DNA of 64,000 bases, taken from Kitasatospora sp. NBC_00240 (GTDB taxonomy: Bacteria; Actinomycetota; Actinomycetes; Streptomycetales; Streptomycetaceae). Made by a program: the position numbers and the translations under genes. Under the pieces are notes generated by a model. The model was not told where the DNA came from and searched no databases. It saw only the letters and a program-made list of their open reading frames with translations. Position 1 is the stretch's first letter. The number at the start of each line of letters is the position of its first letter. Positions 47,389 through 55,550 of this stretch are shown here, piece by piece. The DNA is taken from positions 8,556,001 through 8,620,000 of the forward strand of contig NZ_JAPEMU010000001.1 of the NCBI RefSeq assembly GCF_026342405.1, written 5' to 3'.

Positions 47389-48435
47389 TCAGCTGCAGGT
47401 GACTCCGGCGCTCTTCCAGGTGGTGGCGTCGACCATGGTGGTGGGCGCGAAGGCCTCGGCCGGGAAGTCCTTGCTGTTCTTGAGCTTGTCGTACATGGTC
47501 TGGACGGCCAGCGCGCCGACGTCCTTGCCGTTGATGAACAGCGCGGCCTTCATGCCCGAGGGCTTGTCACCGCTCCAGTTCTTGCACGCCAGGTAGGCAC
47601 CGAGGCCGACACCGATCACGTTGTCCGCCGAGACGCCCGCGTTCTGCAGGGCCGTCACACCGCCCTGGACGTTCTCGTCGTTGCAGCCCCACACCACCCA
47701 GTGCTTCACACCCTGGTTGGCGGTCACCGTCGCGGCGATCTTGTCCTGCGCACCGGTCGGCGTGTTGTCCGTCGCCACGTCGATGTTCTGCACACCCGGG
47801 ACGGCCCCGTTGAAGGCGTCCTTCGCGGCCTTCACGCGGTCCCCGCAGACCGTCACGTCCTGCTTCCAGGCCGAGACGATCCGGGTGTCGGCGGCCGACC
47901 AGCCGGCCTTCTTGTACTCCTCGGCCGCGCGCTTGCCGACCTCGCCGCCCATCTGGGCACCGCTGAAGCCGATCCGCGGCACCAGGCTCTCCTTCGCACA
48001 GGAGGACGGGTCCGGGCCGGTCGCACAGATCTGGTCGTCGGAGGTCAGCAGCGCGACCTTGGCGTCCTTGGCGGTCTGCACGACCTGCGGGCCGACGGCC
48101 GGGTCCGGCACCACGATGATCACGCCGTTGGACTTCTGCGCGACCGCCGACTGCACCTCGCTGATCGTCTTGTTCGCGTCGTTGCCGAGGTTCACGACCT
48201 TCAGGTCCACCCCCAGCTCCGCGGCCTTCGCCTTCGCACCGGCCGCCTCGCCGACGAAGTACTCCTGGTCGCCCTGCTTCTGCAGGTAGGTGATCGAGAT
48301 CTTGCCGGAGACCGGCGCAACCGACGCGTCCGAACCGGACTTCGTCTCCTGACCGGTGGAGCAGGCGGTGGTCAGACCCAGGGCGAGCAGCAGGCCGGTC
48401 GCGGCGACGGCACGGCTGGTGATGGTGCGGAACAT
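47389..48435 (-). CDS. araF: L-arabinose-binding lipoprotein (AraF-like)
   Basis: 348 residues. Lipoprotein signal peptide with lipobox LTTACS; a type 1 periplasmic binding fold follows (ISITYLQKQGDQEYFV, GVIIVVPDPAVGP, LLTSDDQICA, VPRIGFSGAQMGGEVG, KHWVVWGCNDENVQGGVTA, VIGVGLGAYLAC). The segments TPDP..G, DDQ and KHWL..G.ND are those of E. coli AraF. It is first in the araFGH operon and has a close orphan paralogue at 8237-9283. The ATG at 48435 has AAGGAG upstream; longer in-frame readings are not supported. Confidence 0.9.
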   Translation of the reverse strand: MFRTITSRAVAATGLLLALGLTTACSTGQETKSGSDASVAPVSGKISITYLQKQGDQEYFVGEAAGAKAKAAELGVDLKVVNLGNDANKTISEVQSAVAQKSNGVIIVVPDPAVGPQVVQTAKDAKVALLTSDDQICATGPDPSSCAKESLVPRIGFSGAQMGGEVGKRAAEEYKKAGWSAADTRIVSAWKQDVTVCGDRVKAAKDAFNGAVPGVQNIDVATDNTPTGAQDKIAATVTANQGVKHWVVWGCNDENVQGGVTALQNAGVSADNVIGVGLGAYLACKNWSGDKPSGMKAALFINGKDVGALAVQTMYDKLKNSKDFPAEAFAPTTMVDATTWKSAGVTCS

Positions 48436-49023
48436 GGGACAGCTCCTTGAGCGTGCGCCGGTGTCGGCGCTGGGGTGCGGGGGAAGGCAGCGGCAGCGGG
48501 AAACATGGCTGACCGCGGTGGGAAGGGCGGGACTTCCGGGGATTTCCGCCGACAGCGGCATCCCGGCCCACCAAAAACTGACACGTTCAAACGCTATGCA
48601 ACACATAACATCCCTGTCGCGCAGTGGCGTCAAGGGAATGGGAGGACCGATATCGCCTCGTGACCAACTGCCACACGTGTCCGGGGTGTCAGACCCGGCG
48701 GACCCGAAACCCGGCAATGACTGGCGTGTTGAACGCCCCGGCGGCTGCCGCGCGCACGGGCGCCGAGGCCGGCCCGCGGGCCCGTCGGGGCATGCCGAAC
48801 AGCTCGACGGCCCCGAGCACGACGGCCACCGCGAGCCTGCCTGGTGACAGTGACGGTCATGGCCGAAGGCCGCGCCCTTCACACCGAAGGACGGCAGCCT
48901 TCGGCCACCCCGTGGGACGTTCCGGGCGCACTGCTCCACCGGCTGTGTCCCGCGCCCCGGGTGACGGGACCCGGGACGCCCGGCCGGGGCGCGGGTGCGC
49001 ACCGGCGGCCCGCGTGGATCCGG
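48436..49023. other. 588-bp intergenic region with araF promoter and GH31 terminator
   Basis: The right part carries a GC hairpin with stem CGCGCCCCGG and its complement at 48951-48960/48984-48993, a probable terminator for the minus-strand GH31 gene. The left part contains an AT-richer stretch with an imperfect inverted repeat, GTTCAAACGCTATGCAAC (48585-48602), a candidate operator for araF. Open frames in this segment do not look coding. Confidence 0.5.
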
Positions 49024-52000
49024 CTACAGCACGGTCAAGCTGTCGAAGTTCGCCCCCGTCGCCTTGGTGAGGGTCGCGCGGACGGTGACGGAGCCTTGCG
49101 GGAGGGTTTCGGTGCAGGAGGCCGTCGCCCAGGTGTCCCAGCTGCCCGTGGGCGCCAGGGCGAGGGTGGATCCCTTCGTGCCGTTGACGTCGATGGTCAC
49201 GGGACGGTCGGTGTCGCCTCCGTTGGCGTAGCGGATGAGGAGTTGCCTCTTCCCGGCCGACGCCACGCTGACCGTCCACGCGATGGTGGCTCCTGCGGAC
49301 GTGCCGTTGAAGTCGGCGTAGCCGGTGCCGGTGTAGCCGGGGTGGAGGGTGTCGAGGATGAAGGTGCTGTCGAAGCGTGCGCTCTCGGCCTGGTGGACCG
49401 TGCCGCCGCCGACGGCGGGGAAGGAGGCACCACTGGGCTCGACGGTGGCGGCGGTGCCGCCGTTCGCGCTCACCGGGATCTCCGCCGTGACGACGGTCAG
49501 GACCTTCGTCTGCGCGTCCCACACGCAGCCCGCTCCGCTCCCGTTGACGAGAACCGCGGCCTCGCTGGTGAAGGCGGGCAGGGTGGCGCCCCCGTTGACC
49601 CGCATTCCCACCGGCTTGGCCAGACCGTGGAAGCGGACGAGGTAACGGCGGCTGCCGGGCGCGCCCTGGTACGTTCCCCGCGGATGCGCGACGACGACGC
49701 GGGTCGCGGTGTCGGTGTAGGTGAGTCGGGTGACGCTCGTGTTCTGGGCGCCCTTCCGGTACGCCTCGGTCACCCCGTCGTCCTCGACGAGATCGAAGGC
49801 GCCGTCGGCCCCCGCCCAGACGTCCATTTCGAGCTGGCGCTCGGCGAGGTAGGCGGTGCTCTGCGCGTACGGGTACTTGGGCAGGATCGCCCCCGCCTTG
49901 ACGAACAGGGGGGTCTCGCCGGTACGGGTGGTGTAGGCGAAGTCGCCGCTGTCGGACCCGGCGTGCTTGATGTCCGCCCAGAAGTTGTACCAGGTGGTTC
50001 CGGCCGGCAGCCAGACCTGCTGGACGCCGCCGCCGTCGGAGAGGAGCGGGGCGACGAGGAGCGAGGGACCCCACATGTACTGCAGGTCGTGGGTGTAGGC
50101 CTGGGGCCGGTCCTGGTAGTCGATCACCATGGCCCTCGCCATGGGCAGGCCGGTGGCGGCGGCCTGGTGGGCCAGCGTGTAGATGTACGGCATGAGGGTG
50201 TACCGCAGCTGTCCGTAGCGCGCGAAGTCCGCCTGCGCCTGCGCGCTCTGGTCGAGCGGCCAGCGCGAGGCCGTCCTGCCCTTCGCCTTGACCGAGGCGG
50301 AGGTGTGCGGTCGCCAGATCGGGGCGAGGCTGGACCAGGCGACCGGCCAGTTGCGGTAGAAGGCGTCGGAGGAGGCGTTGCCGTCGCCGAAGCCGCCGCC
50401 GTCGATGTTGGCGAAGGGGAAGCCGCCCAGACCGGCCGTCTGCATGCCGCGGATCTGGTTCTGCATCTCGGCGTAGGTCGAGCTGATGTCACCCGTCCAG
50501 TAGTGCCCGTAGCGCTGCTGGCCCGCGGTGGCACCGCGGCTCCAGGTCCACGGGCGCTTGGCGGATCCGATGTGGCCGCCGGCGTCGGGATCCCAGCCTT
50601 CCTGTCCGACCCCCTTCTGCAGGCTCAGGAAGTAGGAGTTGCGGTTCTCGGCCCAGGTGCGGCCGTCGGCCATCTTCGCCGTGTACAGGATCCCGCCGAG
50701 GTCGTCCGTCTCGTCGATCCACAGACCGTCGCACGGGTACTTCAGGCTCGGGTTGAGGGCCTTGTCCCAGAAGACCTTCCACACCCACGTCCGGGTGGCG
50801 GGGTTGGTCCAGTCGGGGACGGCGTTGTTCTCCTTCACGTTCGTGAGGTCGGACGCCGCGAGGCTGTAGCCGGGAGGCGGGCCGCCCTTCCACCCCGCCA
50901 TCTCGTTGGTGTTGTTGCGGTTGTAGTCCAGGGTCACGGTCACGCCGTTGGCGGCGGCCCACGCCGCGTAGCCGGCGGGGTCGGGCCAGCGGTCGGGGCT
51001 GAACTCGAACCACGAGCCGGACCAGCCGCCCGAGCCGTTGCGCCAGCGGTTGTCGTTGACCTGGTGGTCGAAGGGGAAGCCGGCCGCGCGGTGATCGGTG
51101 ATCTTGGTGCGCCACCAGTTCTGGTCGCTCACGTCGGCGAAGCTCTTGTCGGAGAGCTGGAGTCCGAAGATGGACCGCTGGGGCAGCCGCGGTCGGCCGG
51201 TGAGCTGGGTGTAGCGGTCGAGGAGCTGCGCGAACCGGGGGCCGTTGATGAGGAAGTAGTCCACCTGGGGCTTCGCGCCCCCGGCGTCGTGCCCGTCGGC
51301 GAAGAAGCCGTACCCGTTGCTGCCGCCGAAGCTGAAGGTGGTGTCGAACGTGGTGTTGAAGAACACCGCGTAGCCCTTGTTGGACAGGTAGAACGGCACG
51401 ATCGCCGGCGCCTGGTCGTTCGGGTTGTCGTTGGCGGCGGCCCCGTCGGCGTAGTTGTGGGAGACCGTGTCGCCGGTGCGGTCGATCTTGGGCGCGCGGC
51501 CGAGTATGCCGTGCCCGGCCTTGAGGAAGCGCTCGTCGGCGGGCGGGGCGGCGAACGCCTGGGTGGCGATGGTGGAGTTCGTGCCGCTCCAGGAGACGCC
51601 GTGCGCGGCGTCCTCCTTCGCCAGCAGGGCGCCGGTGGACCGGTGGTAGAACTCCAGCCGCAGGGGCTTCTTGTGCAGGACGACGCGCAGCCCGTCCGCT
51701 GCGGCGGTGTGCGCCTCGACGGTGTCCGACGTGGTGGTGACGGTCAGGGTGCCGCCCATGGAGGTGTGGTTCGCCGGCACCACCATCTCGTAGCGGGTGT
51801 CGGCGAAGAAGGCCTCACCGGCGCGGGTCGCGTGCACCCGTAGGATCTGGTCCCCGTACGCGGTGATCCGCAGTTGCTGGCCGGAGGTGCTGGTGACGGT
51901 CACGCTCCGGCTGTCGGTGGTGTGGCCGGCGTAGTCGCCGAGCTTCTCCTGTGCGGCGGTCGCCGCGCGGGCCGGCAGGGTACTGACCGCGCCTACGGCC

Positions 52001-52056
52001 AGAGCGCCGACGGCCGCCGAGAGCAGGGTCCTGCGCTTGATCCGATCGTGTTCCAT
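49024..52056 (-). CDS. secreted GH31 glycosidase with C-terminal CBM35/CBM6-like domain
   Basis: 1010 residues. A Tat signal peptide (MEHDRIKRRTLLSAAVG) is followed by an N-terminal beta-sandwich and the GH31 barrel with nucleophile Asp448 (GLWIDETDD) and acid/base Asp523 (WTGDISSTY). A proximal/distal sandwich (PLFVKAGAILP) and a carbohydrate-binding domain of CBM35/CBM6 type (about 880-1010: QAESARFDSTF, GYADFNGTS, LLIRYANGG) complete it. The family cleaves alpha-glucosides, alpha-xylosides or alpha-galactosides; exact activity is not readable. The ATG at 52056 has GGGAGA upstream. It is the last of four consecutive minus-strand secreted enzyme genes (GH2, GH76, GH43, GH31), with spacers of 130-190 bp, most of them carrying hairpins. 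Confidence 0.9.
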   Translation of the reverse strand: MEHDRIKRRTLLSAAVGALAVGAVSTLPARAATAAQEKLGDYAGHTTDSRSVTVTSTSGQQLRITAYGDQILRVHATRAGEAFFADTRYEMVVPANHTSMGGTLTVTTTSDTVEAHTAAADGLRVVLHKKPLRLEFYHRSTGALLAKEDAAHGVSWSGTNSTIATQAFAAPPADERFLKAGHGILGRAPKIDRTGDTVSHNYADGAAANDNPNDQAPAIVPFYLSNKGYAVFFNTTFDTTFSFGGSNGYGFFADGHDAGGAKPQVDYFLINGPRFAQLLDRYTQLTGRPRLPQRSIFGLQLSDKSFADVSDQNWWRTKITDHRAAGFPFDHQVNDNRWRNGSGGWSGSWFEFSPDRWPDPAGYAAWAAANGVTVTLDYNRNNTNEMAGWKGGPPPGYSLAASDLTNVKENNAVPDWTNPATRTWVWKVFWDKALNPSLKYPCDGLWIDETDDLGGILYTAKMADGRTWAENRNSYFLSLQKGVGQEGWDPDAGGHIGSAKRPWTWSRGATAGQQRYGHYWTGDISSTYAEMQNQIRGMQTAGLGGFPFANIDGGGFGDGNASSDAFYRNWPVAWSSLAPIWRPHTSASVKAKGRTASRWPLDQSAQAQADFARYGQLRYTLMPYIYTLAHQAAATGLPMARAMVIDYQDRPQAYTHDLQYMWGPSLLVAPLLSDGGGVQQVWLPAGTTWYNFWADIKHAGSDSGDFAYTTRTGETPLFVKAGAILPKYPYAQSTAYLAERQLEMDVWAGADGAFDLVEDDGVTEAYRKGAQNTSVTRLTYTDTATRVVVAHPRGTYQGAPGSRRYLVRFHGLAKPVGMRVNGGATLPAFTSEAAVLVNGSGAGCVWDAQTKVLTVVTAEIPVSANGGTAATVEPSGASFPAVGGGTVHQAESARFDSTFILDTLHPGYTGTGYADFNGTSAGATIAWTVSVASAGKRQLLIRYANGGDTDRPVTIDVNGTKGSTLALAPTGSWDTWATASCTETLPQGSVTVRATLTKATGANFDSLTVL

Positions 52057-52210
52057 GGTGTCTCCCATGCGTGTGGCCGCCGGGGCCGGCCGGTGTTCGT
52101 TCACCTGCGGCGCGCCGCGAGCGGGGGCGGGGGATGAGCAGCACGGGGGTGGGCCGTGCGGGGGTTGAGCCGTGCGGGGGTTGAGCAGTGCCGACGGTGC
52201 TCGGCTCCGT

Positions 52211-53686
52211 TCAGGAGACGCGCCAGACCTGGTTCGAGCCGCCGTTGCCGGTCCACTGGTCCAGGGCGGTGCCCGCGGTGGTGGAGTTCTTCGGTACGTC
52301 GATGACCAAGCCGCTGTTGAGGTTCTTGAGGATGTAGGAGGTGTTCGACGCCGAGGCGTAGTCGCCGACCGCGTCGAAGGCCCACAGCTGGTCGGCCGCG
52401 CCGGAGCACGGCCACTGGACGAGCTTCCCGCCGGCGCTGGTGGAGGCGCCCGACACGTCCAGGCACTTGCCGCTCTTGGCGCTGACGAGGCTGAAGACGT
52501 TGCCGTAGGAGCGGCGCAGGTTCCAGGTCTGGTTGGCGCCGCCGGTGGCCGGCCACTGGATGACGGCGGCGCCGTCGCTCGTGGACGCCTTGTCGACGTC
52601 GACGACCTGCGAGTCGCCGGCGCTGGTGAGGACGTGGCCGGCCGTGCTGGGCACGGAGGCGTCGGCGGTCCAGGTGCCCGCGGAGACGTCCAGCGACCAG
52701 GACGAGAACCATCCGAGGTTCAGCGTCGTTCCCGAGAAGGTGATCGGCAGCCAGACGAGCCGGGAGTCGCCCAGGTTCGAGGGGTTCCAGCGGTCGCCGG
52801 CGTAGACGTACGTGGTGCCCGAGGAGCCGCTGACCGGGATGATGTTCGCGGTCTGGGTGTTGTACGTCGAGGTGCCGACGGGTGCGAAGTTGGTGAGTGC
52901 CGTCCACGGCCCGCTCAGCGAGGTGGCGCTGGCGTACACGTTGTCGTTGAGGTTCCAGCCGGTCAGGCGGGAGCCGAGGAGGTAGTAGCGGCCGCCGGAC
53001 TTCATCATCGCCGGGGACTCGTAGTCGGGCAGGAGGGCGACGGTGGAGGCCGCCGAGAGGTAGTCGGCGGACAGCCGGTCGATGCGCAGGCCGTGCTGCG
53101 GGTCCCGGGAGAGCAGGTAGGCGGCGCCGTCGGGCTCCTGGTAGAGGCCCAGGTCCTTGCTCTGGAAGCCCAGCGGCCGGGAGCTGCCCCGGTAGGTGTA
53201 CGGGCCGCAGGGGGTGGCACTGGTGGCCACACCGACCTTGGCCTCGGAGTAGGAGGGGCTGTCGATGTGCAGGTACATCACGTAGGTGCGGGTCGAGGCG
53301 TTGTAGATCACCTTGGGCCGCTCCACGATCCGGCCCGGGCCCAGGTCGCCGCTCGGCTGCCGGGACAGCGCGCTGCTGCGGTACGTCCACGTGCGCAGAT
53401 CGGTCGAGGAGTAGCAGGGGATCGAGCGGAACGAGGTGTCCGAGGAGTTCTCACCGGTCTTGTCCTCGCCGAACGCGTACCAGGTGTCACCCGACTTGAC
53501 GATCCCCAGGCCGTGCATCTGGAGCGGGTTGCCGTTCTGGTCCTTCCAGGCCGTGCCGGGGGTGAACGTGCTCACGCCCGCGGCGTGGGCGGCGGGCAGC
53601 GGCCCGAGGGCGGCCGCGGCGAGCAGCAGCAGTACCGCCACGGTGCGGCGGAGCAGTGCGTTCAGCCCGGGGGCGTCCTTCAGCAT
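52211..53686 (-). CDS. secreted GH43 exo-beta-1,3-galactanase-like enzyme with ricin-B-type lectin domain
   Basis: 491 residues. Signal peptide (about 1-36, ending AHAA), then a five-bladed GH43 propeller (about 40-345). The features QMHGLGIVKSGDTWYAFGEDK, PGRIVERPKVIYN (catalytic Glu) and YVYAGDRWNPSNLGDSRLVWLP are those of GH43 subfamily 24/34 exo-beta-1,3-galactanases that attack the backbone of type II arabinogalactan. The C-terminal 130 residues are a beta-trefoil with Q-x-W repeats (ANQTW, ADQLW, SNQVW). The ATG at 53686 has AGGA upstream and directly precedes the signal peptide. It is the most direct substrate indicator in the locus. Confidence 0.85.
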   Translation of the reverse strand: MLKDAPGLNALLRRTVAVLLLLAAAALGPLPAAHAAGVSTFTPGTAWKDQNGNPLQMHGLGIVKSGDTWYAFGEDKTGENSSDTSFRSIPCYSSTDLRTWTYRSSALSRQPSGDLGPGRIVERPKVIYNASTRTYVMYLHIDSPSYSEAKVGVATSATPCGPYTYRGSSRPLGFQSKDLGLYQEPDGAAYLLSRDPQHGLRIDRLSADYLSAASTVALLPDYESPAMMKSGGRYYLLGSRLTGWNLNDNVYASATSLSGPWTALTNFAPVGTSTYNTQTANIIPVSGSSGTTYVYAGDRWNPSNLGDSRLVWLPITFSGTTLNLGWFSSWSLDVSAGTWTADASVPSTAGHVLTSAGDSQVVDVDKASTSDGAAVIQWPATGGANQTWNLRRSYGNVFSLVSAKSGKCLDVSGASTSAGGKLVQWPCSGAADQLWAFDAVGDYASASNTSYILKNLNSGLVIDVPKNSTTAGTALDQWTGNGGSNQVWRVS

Positions 53687-53762
53687 GAGTCCTGCCGTTT
53701 CCGCGGTCGTCGTCGACCGGTCGAGGTGTGCGATCACGAGCGATGTGCTTCGTTCGGGAGCG

Positions 53763-53795
53763 GTCGCCGCCGCGGGCCCTGTCCGCGGCGGCGAC
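53763..53795 (-). terminator. terminator after GH76
   Basis: A perfect 13-bp stem (GTCGCCGCCGCGG and complement), 7-nt loop, is placed 23 bases past the GH76 stop and before the GH43 start. Confidence 0.85.
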
Positions 53796-53817
53796 TACGG
53801 GTCAGTGCGGCTGCCGG

Positions 53818-55365
53818 TCAGTTCGACTGCGGCAGCGTCCACTTCTGGTTGGTCGCGCCGTTGCAGGCCCAGATCTGGAGCTGGGTGCCGTTGGTGGTGC
53901 TGGAGTGCGGGTCGTCGAGGCACTTGCCGGTGGCGGGGTTGACCAGGGCGCCGCCCACGGACTGCCACTTCTGGTTGGCGGCGCCGTTGCAGGTCCACAA
54001 CTCCACCGGGGTGCCGCCCGCGGTGCCGTTGCCGGTGATGTCGAGGCACAGGCCCTTGGCGCGCAGCGTCTGACCGTCGACGGTCCATTGCTGGGCCGGT
54101 CCGCCGTTGCAGTCCCAGATCTGGGCCTTGGCCCCGGGGGTGGTGGATTCCTTGTCGTCGTCGAGGCACTTGCCGGCCAGGCCCGACCTCACCGGGCCCG
54201 TGGGGTTGGCGGGGGTGCCCGGCAGGGCCGCGACGAGTGCGTCCTCGGCGCTGGCCGTGGTGCTGGAGGAGACGTCCCTGATCGGTCCGGCCCAGGAGAC
54301 GCCGAATCCGCCGCTGTTGGTGTCGTGGGCCGTGATCGAGCTCGCCTGGGTGTTGAGCCACGAGTCGTAGGCGGTGGTGCGGGCGGCGGTGGCCAGCTGG
54401 CGGAGCCCGCGGACGAAGATGCCCTTGAACGAGACGGCGTCCTGGTTGCAGCCCGGCTCGCACGGCTCGGTGAGGATGCCGTTCTTGGAGAGGTGGGAGA
54501 CCGCGGCGTCGGCGATCTGCCGGGCGGTGGTGAGCAGGCCGGCGTCCCCGGTGGCCTTGGACAGCTCGGCCAGGCCGGCGAGTACGACGCCCTGGTTGTA
54601 GGACCAGGTCTGCTGGCCGTTGTTCTTGCAGGAGCTGGTGAGCCCGTCGTTGACCAGGTGCGAGCTGTTGATCATCCCGGTGCCCTTGAACCAGTTCCAC
54701 TCCTGCTTGGCCCAGTTCAGGTAGGTGGTGTCACCCGGGACGCGGTTGTGCAGGGCGGCCGTCAACTGGAGGAAGAGCTCGTTGGGGATGGCGTTCTTGT
54801 ATCCCTTGGCCGTGCTCCACCAGACGCCGCCGCCGCACGTCGAATCCCAGTAGCCGTGGATGTACTCGGCGTCGGTCCTGGCCATCTGCAGGTAGGCGGG
54901 GTTGCCGGTGAGGTCGTAGGCCTGCACCCAGACCAGTCCCCACCAGCCGGTGTCGTCCAGGTACTCGTTCACGAAGTTCGACGCCTTGTGCTTCTCGAAG
55001 GCCCCGGAGATCGCGTACGAGTACTGGGCGTCGCCGGTGTTCTGCTGATAGGTCTCGATCGTGCTCAGCGCCACCGCGGAGTTCCACCAGCCGGTGCCGA
55101 TCTGCCCGGTGCCGGCGTTGTAGGACTTCATCAGCGCCGCGGCGCCGTTCGCGGCGGGGGTGGCCGCCGACGCGCTGCCGGCCGCGCCGACCACCGTGGA
55201 CAGGCCGAGGGCGGCGGCGGTCACGGCCGTGCCGAGTACGGCGGGCCGGCGTCGACGCCGCGCTTCGCGACCCTGGGCGCCGGGTTCGGACGGGCTGCCG
55301 TCCGCGGTACGGGGCGGGCGCGAGGGGGCCCTTACCGCGGTGCGTTTCGTTGTGTGGAGTCTCAT
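53818..55365 (-). CDS. secreted GH76 endo-alpha-1,6-mannanase-like enzyme with ricin-B lectin domain
   Basis: 515 residues. An unusually long basic leader (1-40, rich in Arg) precedes the hydrophobic signal segment and an ASAA cleavage site near 68. The (alpha/alpha)6 barrel carries the paired catalytic acids Asp137-Asp138 (YLDDTGWWGLVWVQAYD) of GH76, plus GGGVWWSTAKGYKNAIPNELF and TWSYNQGVVLAG. The C-terminal beta-trefoil is about 390-515. The family cuts alpha-1,6-mannan of fungal walls or mycobacterial-type lipomannan, matching the alpha-mannosidase at 9.9-13 kb. The ATG at 55365 has GAGG upstream; an in-frame ATG at 55377 is possible. Confidence 0.88.
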   Translation of the reverse strand: MRLHTTKRTAVRAPSRPPRTADGSPSEPGAQGREARRRRRPAVLGTAVTAAALGLSTVVGAAGSASAATPAANGAAALMKSYNAGTGQIGTGWWNSAVALSTIETYQQNTGDAQYSYAISGAFEKHKASNFVNEYLDDTGWWGLVWVQAYDLTGNPAYLQMARTDAEYIHGYWDSTCGGGVWWSTAKGYKNAIPNELFLQLTAALHNRVPGDTTYLNWAKQEWNWFKGTGMINSSHLVNDGLTSSCKNNGQQTWSYNQGVVLAGLAELSKATGDAGLLTTARQIADAAVSHLSKNGILTEPCEPGCNQDAVSFKGIFVRGLRQLATAARTTAYDSWLNTQASSITAHDTNSGGFGVSWAGPIRDVSSSTTASAEDALVAALPGTPANPTGPVRSGLAGKCLDDDKESTTPGAKAQIWDCNGGPAQQWTVDGQTLRAKGLCLDITGNGTAGGTPVELWTCNGAANQKWQSVGGALVNPATGKCLDDPHSSTTNGTQLQIWACNGATNQKWTLPQSN

Positions 55366-55437
55366 GTCTTGCCTCATTCCGGGTGGGGGCGTGGGGGCCT
55401 CTGGGAGGTACGCGAAGTGAGGTGGTGCATTCGACGG

Positions 55438-55467
55438 GGCGGGGCTCCGGGGAGGGGGAGCCCCGCC
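55438..55467 (-). terminator. terminator after GH2
   Basis: An 11-bp stem (GGCGGGGCTCC and complement) with an 8-nt loop lies between the GH2 stop (55551) and the GH76 start. Confidence 0.65.
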
Positions 55468-55550
55468 GAGTGGGGCGTTCAGGGCGTGGGGGGAGGGCGC
55501 GCCGGCGGGGCGGTCCGGGACCCGGCTCCGTCCACGGAGCGGCCGGCCCG

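Noticed and set aside
52172-54073. Long plus-strand frames opposite GH43, GH76 and GH2
   Set aside because: They cover genes with intact catalytic motifs on the other strand and show no domain of their own.
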